A DNA stretch of 40,615 nt from UBA287 sp034190325. Lineage in GTDB: Archaea > Thermoplasmatota > UBA186 > UBA287. Of this stretch, positions 7,722 through 15,747 are shown one piece after another. The DNA is taken from positions 1-40,615 of the forward strand of contig JAXHST010000006.1 of assembly GCA_034190325.1 (NCBI GenBank), read 5' to 3'. Numbering within the stretch: position 1 is the stretch's first letter; each line of letters starts with the position of its first letter. The notes under the pieces are model-generated. The model was not told where the DNA came from. It searched no databases and saw only the letters and a program-made list of their open reading frames with translations. A program made the position numbers and the translations under genes.

Positions 7722-8423
7722 ATGTACGAAATAGATCTTGATAGGGACAGGATGGGGCAGAGGCTTGGTGGAGGATTTCCAAAAGGCTCACTCGTTCTCA
7801 TGATGGGGCCATTCGGTAGTGGCAAATCTATTCTATGCCAGAGGTTTACCTATGGTTTTCTGAAGCACGATCATTCTGTTACATACACATCAACGGAGCT
7901 GACAACAAAAGGTTTCATTGAGCAGATGGGTTCCCTTGATTACCCTGTTGAGAGTTACATATACCACAGAAAGCTTCTGTATATCCCTGTTTATCCGATA
8001 ATAGGCAGAGCTGCGGATAGAAGCGGATTTTTGACCAAGCTCCTGGGCCCCAGAGCAAAAGCGCTATATTTAAATGAGACAATTGTCATAGATTCACTTT
8101 CTTCACTCATAGGTCAGGATCTTGAGAGCAAAAAGAGGGCTTTGGACGTTCTCTCATTCTTCAAGAAGCTGGCAGAGACAAAGAACAGGTGTGTGATCAT
8201 GACAGTAGATCCCGCGGAGATGCCCGATGAAATACTCTTAACCTTCAAAGCGGTCTGCGATGTGTTTCTAACCGTAGAGACCGTGATCGCTGAGGGGGGA
8301 GATGTGCTTCACAGGCTTACGGTTAACAGGTTTTTGAATCCTGAGAGAAGGATTACTGGCACAACAATGTTCAGGGTAGAGCCACATGCAGGAACTGTTG
8401 TTGAGATCGCAGAGGTAGCATGA
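7722..8423 (+). CDS. flaH: Archaellum KaiC-like ATPase FlaH/ArlH
   Basis: A 233-residue RecA/KaiC-fold protein. Walker A is GPFGSGKS (about residues 29-36), Walker B is TIVIDSLSSLI (about 119-129), and the N-terminal GGGFPKGSLVLM is typical of FlaH. FlaH forms a ring under the motor membrane protein and, in its ATP-bound state, regulates FlaI. It overlaps flaI by four bases (ATGA). In contrast to the two KaiC-like proteins near 20.5-22.4 kb, its nucleotide-binding motifs are complete. Confidence 0.9.
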   Translation: MYEIDLDRDRMGQRLGGGFPKGSLVLMMGPFGSGKSILCQRFTYGFLKHDHSVTYTSTELTTKGFIEQMGSLDYPVESYIYHRKLLYIPVYPIIGRAADRSGFLTKLLGPRAKALYLNETIVIDSLSSLIGQDLESKKRALDVLSFFKKLAETKNRCVIMTVDPAEMPDEILLTFKAVCDVFLTVETVIAEGGDVLHRLTVNRFLNPERRITGTTMFRVEPHAGTVVEIAEVA

Positions 8424-10045
8424 TAACAGCAGACCTTTTGAACGAGGCTATAAGCAGAAACCCCCATCTGGGTGAGTATCTACGCAGATATGAGCAGCAG
8501 TATGGTGTTACACCGGAGTTCCATGAACAATTGACCTATGATATGAGATACCTGAAAACTCCGAACATGATATACCCGGTGGGGGATCCCATTTTCATTC
8601 ATATCCATACAGATACTTCATCCGAAGAGATCCGGTATACCGCAATAGAGCCCCAGCTGAGCGAAGAGGCTGAGAGCAAAAGGAAGAGGATAATGGGCTA
8701 TATCTATGATAAGGTGCCCGAGGTGGACTTTGAGAAGGAGACGGATATAAGGAGTATTATACTGAGGCTCTATGATGAGGCTGTTTCTGCAAAGAGATCC
8801 TTTTTTAAGAGAGGTAGTATACACGTCAGCAAAGAGGAATATGAGCTGATAAAGTACTACATCCAGAGGGATACCCTGGAGCACGGAAAGCTTCAGCCGC
8901 TGATGAAGGATCCCTACATTGAGGATATACACTGCATAGGTCTAGATCCAATACACCTCAACCACAAAATATTTCAGATGGTGGAGACGAACATCAGCTT
9001 CACAAGCTGGGAGGATCTCGATGAATATCTGAAGATGCTTGGGGAGAAGGTAGGAAGCCCCGTCTCTGAGGGGCACCCTATAATCGATGCAGCCATGCCC
9101 GATGGCTCCCGACTGAATGTGGTCTACTCAAAGGACGTGAGTATAAGGGGCTCCAGTTTTACCATAAGAAAGTTCGCTGAGGAAGCAATAAGCGTAACCC
9201 AGCTCATAAAGTTTGGAACTTTAAGCGCAGAGGTTGCTGCCTATGTGTGGTTATGTTTGGAAAATGACACGAGCCTCTTCATGTGCGGTGAAACAGCAAG
9301 CGGTAAGACAACGACGCTCAATGCAATAATTCCTTTCATACCATCTGATGCAAAGATCTATAGCGTGGAAGAAACGCCAGAGCTTCATATCCCGCATGAA
9401 ACATGGCAGCAGATGTTAACAAGGGATACAGGGCAGGAGCAGGGCAATGTGACAATGTTTGATCTCCTGAAGGCTGCTCTGCGTTCAAGACCACACTATG
9501 TTATAGTTGGTGAGATCAGGGGACCTGAGGGCGCTATAGCCTTTCAAGCAATGCAGACAGGGCACCCTGTCCTATCAACATTCCATGCTTCATCAGTAAG
9601 AAAGATGATCCAGAGGCTTAGCGGGAGCCCCATCAACGTTCCTATACAGTTTATGGACCTGTTAAATGCAGCAATATTCCAGCAGATAGTCTATGTGAAG
9701 GGAGTCCTTGAGAGGAGAGTCACAAGCGTTGAAGAGGTCATAGGTTATTCCAGAGAGAGCCAGGGGGTGGTAACAAGAAAGATATTTTCTTATGATCCTG
9801 CTAGAGATGAGCACAGGTTTGATGGGCTCTTCAATTCCGCTGTGCTTGAAACAAAGATAGCCCCACGTTACGGAATAGAGGATCCTAGAGAGGTATATGC
9901 TTTGCTTGAAAAGAGGGCAAAGATACTTCAGTTGCTTGCTGATGCCAATATAGTGAGCTACAGGAGGGTTACACAGCTAATGAATGATTATCGTAGAGAG
10001 GGTGACAAAGCTCTGCCAGTCGAGATAAGAGCGCAGGTGCGTTGA
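8420..10045 (+). CDS. flaI: Archaellum motor/assembly ATPase FlaI/ArlI
   Basis: A 541-residue GspE-type secretion ATPase that assembles archaellin and drives rotation. The N-terminal domain (1 to about 230) leads into the ATPase core with Walker A GETASGKTTT (about residues 289-298), an Asp-box-like YSVEETPELHIP (about 315-325), Walker B HYVIVGEIRGPEG (about 360) and the His-box TGHPVLSTFHA (about 380). Length matches the family. It is placed between flaH and flaJ with a four-base overlap upstream and one base before flaJ. It could in principle serve a type IV pilus, but the flaG/flaH neighbours make an archaellum much more likely. Confidence 0.93.
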   Translation: MITADLLNEAISRNPHLGEYLRRYEQQYGVTPEFHEQLTYDMRYLKTPNMIYPVGDPIFIHIHTDTSSEEIRYTAIEPQLSEEAESKRKRIMGYIYDKVPEVDFEKETDIRSIILRLYDEAVSAKRSFFKRGSIHVSKEEYELIKYYIQRDTLEHGKLQPLMKDPYIEDIHCIGLDPIHLNHKIFQMVETNISFTSWEDLDEYLKMLGEKVGSPVSEGHPIIDAAMPDGSRLNVVYSKDVSIRGSSFTIRKFAEEAISVTQLIKFGTLSAEVAAYVWLCLENDTSLFMCGETASGKTTTLNAIIPFIPSDAKIYSVEETPELHIPHETWQQMLTRDTGQEQGNVTMFDLLKAALRSRPHYVIVGEIRGPEGAIAFQAMQTGHPVLSTFHASSVRKMIQRLSGSPINVPIQFMDLLNAAIFQQIVYVKGVLERRVTSVEEVIGYSRESQGVVTRKIFSYDPARDEHRFDGLFNSAVLETKIAPRYGIEDPREVYALLEKRAKILQLLADANIVSYRRVTQLMNDYRREGDKALPVEIRAQVR

Positions 10046-10046
10046 A

Positions 10047-11705
10047 ATGAATGGCGCAAATGCATACAAGGTTATGAAGAAAGATTCTTTCAGTTATAAC
10101 CTTCTCTACACTCTGCCTGTTGCTCTGGTTACATTCCTTCTTGCTTTTTATGTTATGTTTCTCGGTTATGGTCTTGTCTATTCTGTACTTTTCATAATCC
10201 TAGCAGCAGTATGCACACTCTTTGTTGCCCTTTATCCATTCATGAACGCGTATGTGAGAAACAATCAGATAAACAATCTCATGCCCTTAATTATAACCCA
10301 CTTAGCTACGCTCTCTACCTCCCCCATGAACAGGGACCAGATAATAGACGAAATAATAGAGAGAAAAGAATATGGGCCTGCTGTTGAAGAGTTCATGAGG
10401 GTAAATGAGCTTACAAAGAATTTAAATATAAGCTTTGCTGATGCCTGCAGGATTCAGGCAAAAAGGACCACAAGCCAGACTATGGCTGACTTTTTTGACA
10501 GGCTCGCTAACTCAGCAGATGCAGGGGAGCGGTTCTCCACATTTCTGAATAACGAGCAGCGGTCAGCTTTTCAAATCTATGAGATAGCGTATGCTGGCTC
10601 TATAAACACGCTAGATCTCACAAAAGAGGTTTACATAAGTGCGATATCTTCCATACTATTTATGCTCATAATGCTGTGTATCCTTCCATTCATTCAGGCA
10701 GCTCCGATAACTATGTATGTAATGCTATCAATAATCCTCTTCCTGGTAACCATCCTGTGTCTTGTTTTTGGGGTGAGGCTAATTCTGCCAGCGGATCCCA
10801 TATGGGTACAAAACCGGAAAAAGACAGAGGTTGATAGAAGGATAAAGCTTTACTCTGCGATATCAATTCCTTTTTGCTTTGTGGTTTTTTTCATCTTTGC
10901 CTACCTCTTACCTTTTATCCCCCTACAGATTGATGTTGCCGCAGCACTAACGCCACCCATTTTCTGTGGTTATTATGCGAGAAAGGAGCAGGCAAAGGTA
11001 AACAACAGGGATGAAAACTATCCAACATTCATAAGGGCTGTAGGAAGCACCGCAGGGGTTGTTAAGAAGATAGAGGGTTCTATAGAAAGGCTGAGCACCC
11101 ACGAGTTCGGGAATCTGAGTGAGATGATAAGCAATTTGAATAAAAGGCTGAAAACCAAGATAAAAGCTACCGAAGATCCGTGGCATACCTTCGGCAGAGA
11201 GAGTGGTAGCTACCTCATATACGAATTCACACACATGTTTGCTTCCTCAATAGATGCGGGAAGTGATATAGCTAAGGGAGCTATAACAATAAATAACAAT
11301 TTCCTGAGTATCCTGGGCATGAGAAAGAAGCGCTTCCAGTCAGCCGCAGGTTATAGATGGGTTGTCTATGGTGTTGGTGTTAGCGTAGGCATAGTTTTTT
11401 CCATAGCATTCAGCGTTATTTTTATGATGCAGGATCTTTATGGCATGGTCTCTGCATCTACATTTTCAACCGAGTACCTGGGGAGCATGTTCACCGCTAC
11501 AGCACCCCTTCCCTACATAATGAAGCCCATAGCATCAATAATAATCATAGTTGCATATTCCATAGCTGGTGCATTTGTGATAAAGGATTCTGAGAGTGGC
11601 AGGGATGCCACAATGTTTGTTGACGTGGTAGGGATAGCATGGCTTTTAGCCATCTCCTGGGTTATCAGTGATGTCGTCATGAGCTGGGCTACTGCAGGAA
11701 TATGA
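10047..11705 (+). CDS. flaJ: Archaellum membrane platform protein FlaJ/ArlJ
   Basis: A 552-residue polytopic membrane protein, the GspF-type platform on which FlaI acts. Hydrophobic segments are grouped at the N-terminus (about residues 19-70), middle (about 195-315) and C-terminus (about 435-550), separated by two cytoplasmic, basic helical regions, as in FlaJ. The last gene of the recognisable archaellum set; its stop overlaps the start of the next gene by three bases. No archaellin, FlaF, FlaC/D/E or prepilin peptidase gene is found in this window. Confidence 0.9.
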   Translation: MNGANAYKVMKKDSFSYNLLYTLPVALVTFLLAFYVMFLGYGLVYSVLFIILAAVCTLFVALYPFMNAYVRNNQINNLMPLIITHLATLSTSPMNRDQIIDEIIERKEYGPAVEEFMRVNELTKNLNISFADACRIQAKRTTSQTMADFFDRLANSADAGERFSTFLNNEQRSAFQIYEIAYAGSINTLDLTKEVYISAISSILFMLIMLCILPFIQAAPITMYVMLSIILFLVTILCLVFGVRLILPADPIWVQNRKKTEVDRRIKLYSAISIPFCFVVFFIFAYLLPFIPLQIDVAAALTPPIFCGYYARKEQAKVNNRDENYPTFIRAVGSTAGVVKKIEGSIERLSTHEFGNLSEMISNLNKRLKTKIKATEDPWHTFGRESGSYLIYEFTHMFASSIDAGSDIAKGAITINNNFLSILGMRKKRFQSAAGYRWVVYGVGVSVGIVFSIAFSVIFMMQDLYGMVSASTFSTEYLGSMFTATAPLPYIMKPIASIIIIVAYSIAGAFVIKDSESGRDATMFVDVVGIAWLLAISWVISDVVMSWATAGI

Positions 11706-12397
11706 AGGTCGTTGGTATAAGAGTCAAGGATGAGCGCACGTATAAAAAGATAGCTAAGGAGCTTGAGGCTTTGAACATTCCATTCATAAATCTCAACAGA
11801 GTTCCCAGCGCAGACATTGCGATAGTTCTAACAGATGATCAGGGTAAAGGTATATCCGTTGGCAGGAATGTTAAAAGAGCCATAAGGGGGTGTCTTCGAG
11901 CTTATAGCGGGAGATTTAGAGAGATAGTTATAGGCATCGATCCTGGACCAAGACCAGGGATAGCTGTTTTCGGGGATGAAAGGGAGATCTACAGTTGCAT
12001 AGCAGAGAGCCCTGAGAAGGCTGCTGCATTTGTAAAGAAAATAACAGAGATGTATGAGCATGAATCGTGCGTTATAAGGATAGGTGATGGGGCAAAAGTT
12101 TATAGAAATAGAATAATAAACAGGCTGCTCCCTCTGAGGATAGAGATTGTGGATGAAAGGAGAACAAGTGGGATGCACATGGAGTCAGCAAAAAAGATAG
12201 CATTTCTGAATGGTACAGTTATAAAAGAAGAGATCAGGCAAGAGTTTGAAGAAGGTGAGCTGAAGGAGATACAGAACGAGAGCAGGAGCATCTCCGGGAT
12301 AACGATCTCTAAAGAATTAGCAAAAGAGGTTGCTGAGGGGAAGATAGATATGAAAAAAGCTATAAAAAAACAAAACAAAAGGAGGAAAAATAAATGA
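11702..12397 (+). CDS. RuvC/YqgF-like (RNase H fold) protein
   Basis: A 231-residue protein not assigned to a named family. The N-terminal about 75 residues (KVVGIRVKDERTYKKIAKEL) look like a small alpha/beta domain. It is followed by an RNase H-like core: VIGIDPGPRPGIAVFG (about 80-95), whose first Asp matches the catalytic position of RuvC/YqgF, VIRIGDGAKVYRNRII (about 123-138), and EIVDERRTSG (about 149-158), reminiscent of the YqgF DERRTT-type motif. The C-terminus is Lys/Arg-rich. A nuclease acting on RNA or branched DNA is possible, but this rests on motif resemblance. It overlaps flaJ upstream and dtdA downstream by four bases, so the three are probably translated together. Confidence 0.55.
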   Translation: MKVVGIRVKDERTYKKIAKELEALNIPFINLNRVPSADIAIVLTDDQGKGISVGRNVKRAIRGCLRAYSGRFREIVIGIDPGPRPGIAVFGDEREIYSCIAESPEKAAAFVKKITEMYEHESCVIRIGDGAKVYRNRIINRLLPLRIEIVDERRTSGMHMESAKKIAFLNGTVIKEEIRQEFEEGELKEIQNESRSISGITISKELAKEVAEGKIDMKKAIKKQNKRRKNK

Positions 12398-13191
12398 AAT
12401 TGATAATAGCCAGTGCTGTTGATGAGGCAAGCATGAACATAAGGAGAGAGCTCCTGAAAGATTTCGAGGAGAGCGATGGCTATTTTGTGCATAAAGATAC
12501 AGAGAGCGTGGCTCTCATGGATATAAAGGATATGCACATCTACCATGATAATGTTGATAAGGAGTTTGAGGAGCTCAGTGGCATTAAGCCAGAGCTTGTT
12601 GTCTTCATATCAAAGCACAGCAGCGAGCGAGCCATAGAGACAATAACTGTCCATCCTGTGGGAAATTATGATAAAGCTTCTCTGGGAGGCAAGGATTTTT
12701 GTGTTGTGCAATCAGAGCCTTATTATATGACAAATACGCTGCGCAACATGCTTGCTACAGGCTTCAGAGCGTCCTTCGAATGCACCCACCATGGCCCTTA
12801 TCTGGAGAGCCCTACATTTTTTGCGGAAATAGGAAGCGATGAAGAGGCATGGAATGATAAAGAAAAAGCAAAGGCTGTTGCAGGATCCCTGCTGAGAGCT
12901 CTTCTATCAGAGCGCAGGGAGCGCATGGAAGCGATAGCGATAGGCGGGGGGCATTATATGCCAGCTCCAACAGCTCTGGCATCGAGAAAGTCAATATCCT
13001 TCGGGCATATGGTGCCAAACTATCATATGAATAACTGCAGAAGAGCCATAGAGATTATATTAGAAAAAGAGGATGTGAGGTATGCGTACATGGACAAAAA
13101 GGCTGTTAAAAAGAACTTTGATCTCTATGATATAAGAAAGATCCTGCATGATTTTGGCATTGAGGAGATAGAGAGTAAAAAGGTACCATAA
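12394..13191 (+). CDS. dtdA: D-aminoacyl-tRNA deacylase, archaeal type
   Basis: A 265-residue enzyme of the DTD2/GEK1 family, which removes D-amino acids wrongly attached to tRNA. Family hallmarks visible are FISKHSSE (about residues 70-77), TVHPVGN, FECTHHGPYLE (about 128-138), FAEIGSDEEAWND (about 143-155) and AIGGGHYMPAPTALA (about 187-201). Length is normal. It is a zinc-dependent cytosolic enzyme. The start overlaps the preceding RNase H-fold gene (ATGA), placing it at the end of the archaellum transcription unit, an unusual location for a translation-quality gene. Confidence 0.9.
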   Translation: MKLIIASAVDEASMNIRRELLKDFEESDGYFVHKDTESVALMDIKDMHIYHDNVDKEFEELSGIKPELVVFISKHSSERAIETITVHPVGNYDKASLGGKDFCVVQSEPYYMTNTLRNMLATGFRASFECTHHGPYLESPTFFAEIGSDEEAWNDKEKAKAVAGSLLRALLSERRERMEAIAIGGGHYMPAPTALASRKSISFGHMVPNYHMNNCRRAIEIILEKEDVRYAYMDKKAVKKNFDLYDIRKILHDFGIEEIESKKVP

Positions 13192-13249
13192 AGGCTATTA
13201 TCGCTCTTCTATATCTTTTGCTGCGTTATGCAGAGCATTTAGCTTGAAT

Positions 13250-13670
13250 AAGATATAAGGACAAGGCAAAGCTCGTATAGCAGGGTCGATACGGTGAATA
13301 AAGCTATCGCCAGAGCTGTTAGAAGAAATATTCCTCATAGTAGCAATAGTTCTGGGAGGTGACTGTATAGTTTCTCCAGGCATTGTTGCAGGAATTGATG
13401 CCAAGTGCTATTGGCTTGATGCACATAGAGACTTTAACACCCCGAGCACCAGCGAGACATGATGCCTAGAGTGTATGTCCTTAGCTATCCTGGCACGCGA
13501 TGTCACAGAGATCTTTTGACCAACAAAGCCCTGTGCGGGAATAGATCATATTCCTTATAGAGTTGGGGCTTTGGATCCTGGGAGAGAGGCTCTTGATAGT
13601 TCAGAGGTAAAAACTCCCGGAAAGATCCCCAAAGTTAAAACAGGTATGAAGTCTTATCTACATATGTTCT
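13250..13670 (+). pseudogene. Decayed arginase/agmatinase-family gene
   Basis: The 610-base gap between dtdA and the PGI/PMI gene contains a broken ureohydrolase. Reading across frames gives VNKAIARAVRRNI (13294-13332), then LIVAIVLGGDCIVSPGIVAGI and WLDAHRDFNTPSTSE (13337-13458), then a stop; another frame continues MSLAILARDV (13474-13503) and IPYRVGALDPGREAL (13551-13595). This order matches arginase: helix, GGDH motif, DAHxDxNTP motif, GMPLAxLLG and the RDLDPGEREAL segment. The GGDH histidine, a manganese ligand, has become Cys, and stops and frameshifts break the gene at least three times. The remaining 13671-13804 shows nothing recognisable. Confidence 0.78.
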
Positions 13671-13804
13671 AAATTTCAGCATAGCCTGGATTTTAAAGCT
13701 CCGAATGGCTTTTCATTAACGGACGTTGGTGGATAATTGAGCAGAGATCACAAACATAAATGTGCGGCGCTGACCCCCCATAACTCTGACGCAGTATAGG
13801 GGAT

Positions 13805-14689
13805 CTATCTTTTAGCCCTTTCTTTCAGTTTGTTTATGTTCGGCATCGCTGCTGGATCAACGCCCCGCAGCTCCGCTAAATAATAGGTGGTGAAGTCTAT
13901 GAAATAGAGGGCTTTGAATAGCTTTTCCAGATCGCTTTTTCCATAAAGCTCCATCTTCAGCACATCGCATCTCTCTCCCATTATGTCCATAGCCTCTTCG
14001 CATCCATCTATCGATATAACGATGTAATCTCTGAAGTTGTTGTGGAATGATTCTATTTCATTGTGGTTGAGCTCAGGAAAGTAGTTGCAGAAAGCTCTCG
14101 CTTTGCAGTTCTCGTTGATCTGCTGCTTGAAGCGAAGCGCTAAAGAGGCAAACGGATATGCGCCATATACCAAAGGAATCCTCTCCCCTATCCTCTTTGC
14201 CATGAGTTTTGCCTCCCCTCTCTTTTCTTTTACCTCTTCAAGCCATTGTGGTAGCTCTGCTGGTAGATCATAAAAGAGACCTAGAGCAGGAACAAGCATG
14301 CAAAATAGTGCTTGTCTGGGTAAAAAGCCCTGGGGCACCCTTATCACTTCTTTGCCTCTTTCCGCTAAAGCTCCCCCGCTGGTTATGCAGATCTTTCTTC
14401 CTCTGCTACGCTCAAAGGCCTCCAGGGTTTCCCTGGTGTTGCCGGAGTAGCTTATGACCAGATGCAGGGTCTTTTCATCACAGAATTTCGGCATGAGAGC
14501 GCTCTTGCTTACCGTTATTGGCTTATCAATCTTATCGTAAAGGAACTCCTGCACTATTGAGCCGACAACCCCGGATCCACCTAAACCAGAAATGAGAATA
14601 TTATTAAAGCCCCCCTGCACTCTTTTACATAGCTCCATTGCGTTTTTTGCCTGCTCAGGCTCTTTTTCTAAAACTTCAGAGAATCCCAT
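13805..14689 (-). CDS. Bifunctional phosphoglucose/phosphomannose isomerase
   Basis: A protein of about 294 residues with two SIS sugar-phosphate isomerase domains. The first contains ISGLGGSGVVG and VISYSGNTRETLEAF (the phosphate-binding SYSGNT motif). The second contains NYFPELNHNEIESF (around residue 215), where the Glu and His of PELNHNE are the catalytic residues of this family. It interconverts glucose-6-P, mannose-6-P and fructose-6-P in the cytosol and can supply mannose for glycans. A TTG at 14734 would extend it by 15 residues, but the ATG at 14689 gives the usual N-terminus and reduces overlap with apbE from 59 to 14 bases. It is the last gene of the aglB-apbE unit. Confidence 0.87.
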   Translation of the reverse strand: MGFSEVLEKEPEQAKNAMELCKRVQGGFNNILISGLGGSGVVGSIVQEFLYDKIDKPITVSKSALMPKFCDEKTLHLVISYSGNTRETLEAFERSRGRKICITSGGALAERGKEVIRVPQGFLPRQALFCMLVPALGLFYDLPAELPQWLEEVKEKRGEAKLMAKRIGERIPLVYGAYPFASLALRFKQQINENCKARAFCNYFPELNHNEIESFHNNFRDYIVISIDGCEEAMDIMGERCDVLKMELYGKSDLEKLFKALYFIDFTTYYLAELRGVDPAAMPNINKLKERAKR

Positions 14690-15710
14690 ATCTATCAATA
14701 CCGGAGGATCTGTATATCTCTCTGTTGTTATCAATTATCAAAGCTTCTACGTTGCTTAAAGATTCCACAAGCTTCATGCCCTCCTCTGGCCCCAAAACAA
14801 AAACGCTGGTTGATAGAGCGTCCGCAGCCGTAGCATTTTCAGCGATTATCGTTACGCTTATGCAGGGGCTTGCTGAGAATCCTGTTCTTGGATCCATTAT
14901 GTGGTGTACGCTCTTGTCAGGATTAAAGTAGCGCTCATAGTTGCCTGAGGTGCTTATCGAAGCATTTGTGATCTCAAATGTTGTGATGGATTGCGAAGTG
15001 TTTTCCGGGTTTGTGAGACCTATGCGCCATGGGCTATTTCTTTTCGGGTTCGTGCCAAGGCAGTACTCCTGCCCACCGAGCCTTATAAGGGCGCTCTCAA
15101 TGTTGTGCTCTCTCAATATATTTACAGCCTCATCCAGCGCATAGCCCTTTCCTATGCCCCCGAAATCCACCTCCATCCCTTCTTGCAGATAGATGCTTCT
15201 TCCTTTTATGATTACCTTATCAGCGCCAACAAACTGCATTGCCCTTTCTACAGCTTCTTTCTGCTCCTCAATGCTCTTCTCCCATAGCCCCGAGCTCCAG
15301 AGCTCCAGGATAGGTTTTATGGTTATGTCAAATGCGCCTCCAGTTATGTTGTAGTAGTAGAGAGACTGCTCCAGAACGTATAGAAGTTCATCAGAAGCAT
15401 TTTCTATGTATTTGTATTTATTAAGTTTATAAGCCTCTGAATTTTTATCGTATACAGACATAATAGACTCTATTTCTCTCCACCTCTCTTCTATCTCATC
15501 CATAGTCTTTTCGGCATCTGATCTGCCAAGAAGCTTATCTATAAAGCCTGCAGGTTCGTAGATCTCCATGTTGGCGGTCGTGTCCATTATGCCATTTATA
15601 TTCCTATCAAATTTTTTTGGTTGTTCTATAGAGACTGAGTGCGGAATCGCAGCTATTATCGCAATCGTAATTATCAATGCTAGCCCTAACGCTGCTGTTC
15701 TTAAATTCAT
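14676..15710 (-). CDS. apbE: FAD:protein FMN transferase (ApbE), membrane-anchored
   Basis: A 344-residue ApbE-family enzyme that attaches FMN covalently to Thr/Ser of target proteins outside the membrane. An N-terminal hydrophobic helix (about residues 5-24) anchors or exports it. Family motifs: SVYDKNSE, GGAFDITIKPILELW (about 124-138), VDFGGIGKGYALDEAV (about 178-193), IRLGGQ, STSGNYERYF (about 251-260) and HHIMDPRTG (about 268-276), followed by DALSTSVFVLG. No obvious target flavoprotein (for example an RnfG-type subunit) is encoded nearby. The gene is 37 bases downstream of aglB and overlaps the PGI/PMI gene. Confidence 0.9.
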   Translation of the reverse strand: MNLRTAALGLALIITIAIIAAIPHSVSIEQPKKFDRNINGIMDTTANMEIYEPAGFIDKLLGRSDAEKTMDEIEERWREIESIMSVYDKNSEAYKLNKYKYIENASDELLYVLEQSLYYYNITGGAFDITIKPILELWSSGLWEKSIEEQKEAVERAMQFVGADKVIIKGRSIYLQEGMEVDFGGIGKGYALDEAVNILREHNIESALIRLGGQEYCLGTNPKRNSPWRIGLTNPENTSQSITTFEITNASISTSGNYERYFNPDKSVHHIMDPRTGFSASPCISVTIIAENATAADALSTSVFVLGPEEGMKLVESLSNVEALIIDNNREIYRSSGIDRYGIL

Positions 15711-15747
15711 GCTCCCAATCTTCTTTCTACCTTAAATACAATGCCCT

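Noticed and set aside
13198..13404. Short minus-strand open frame in the dtdA-PGI/PMI gap
   Set aside because: The plus strand of the same segment shows arginase motifs; the minus frame is a shadow.
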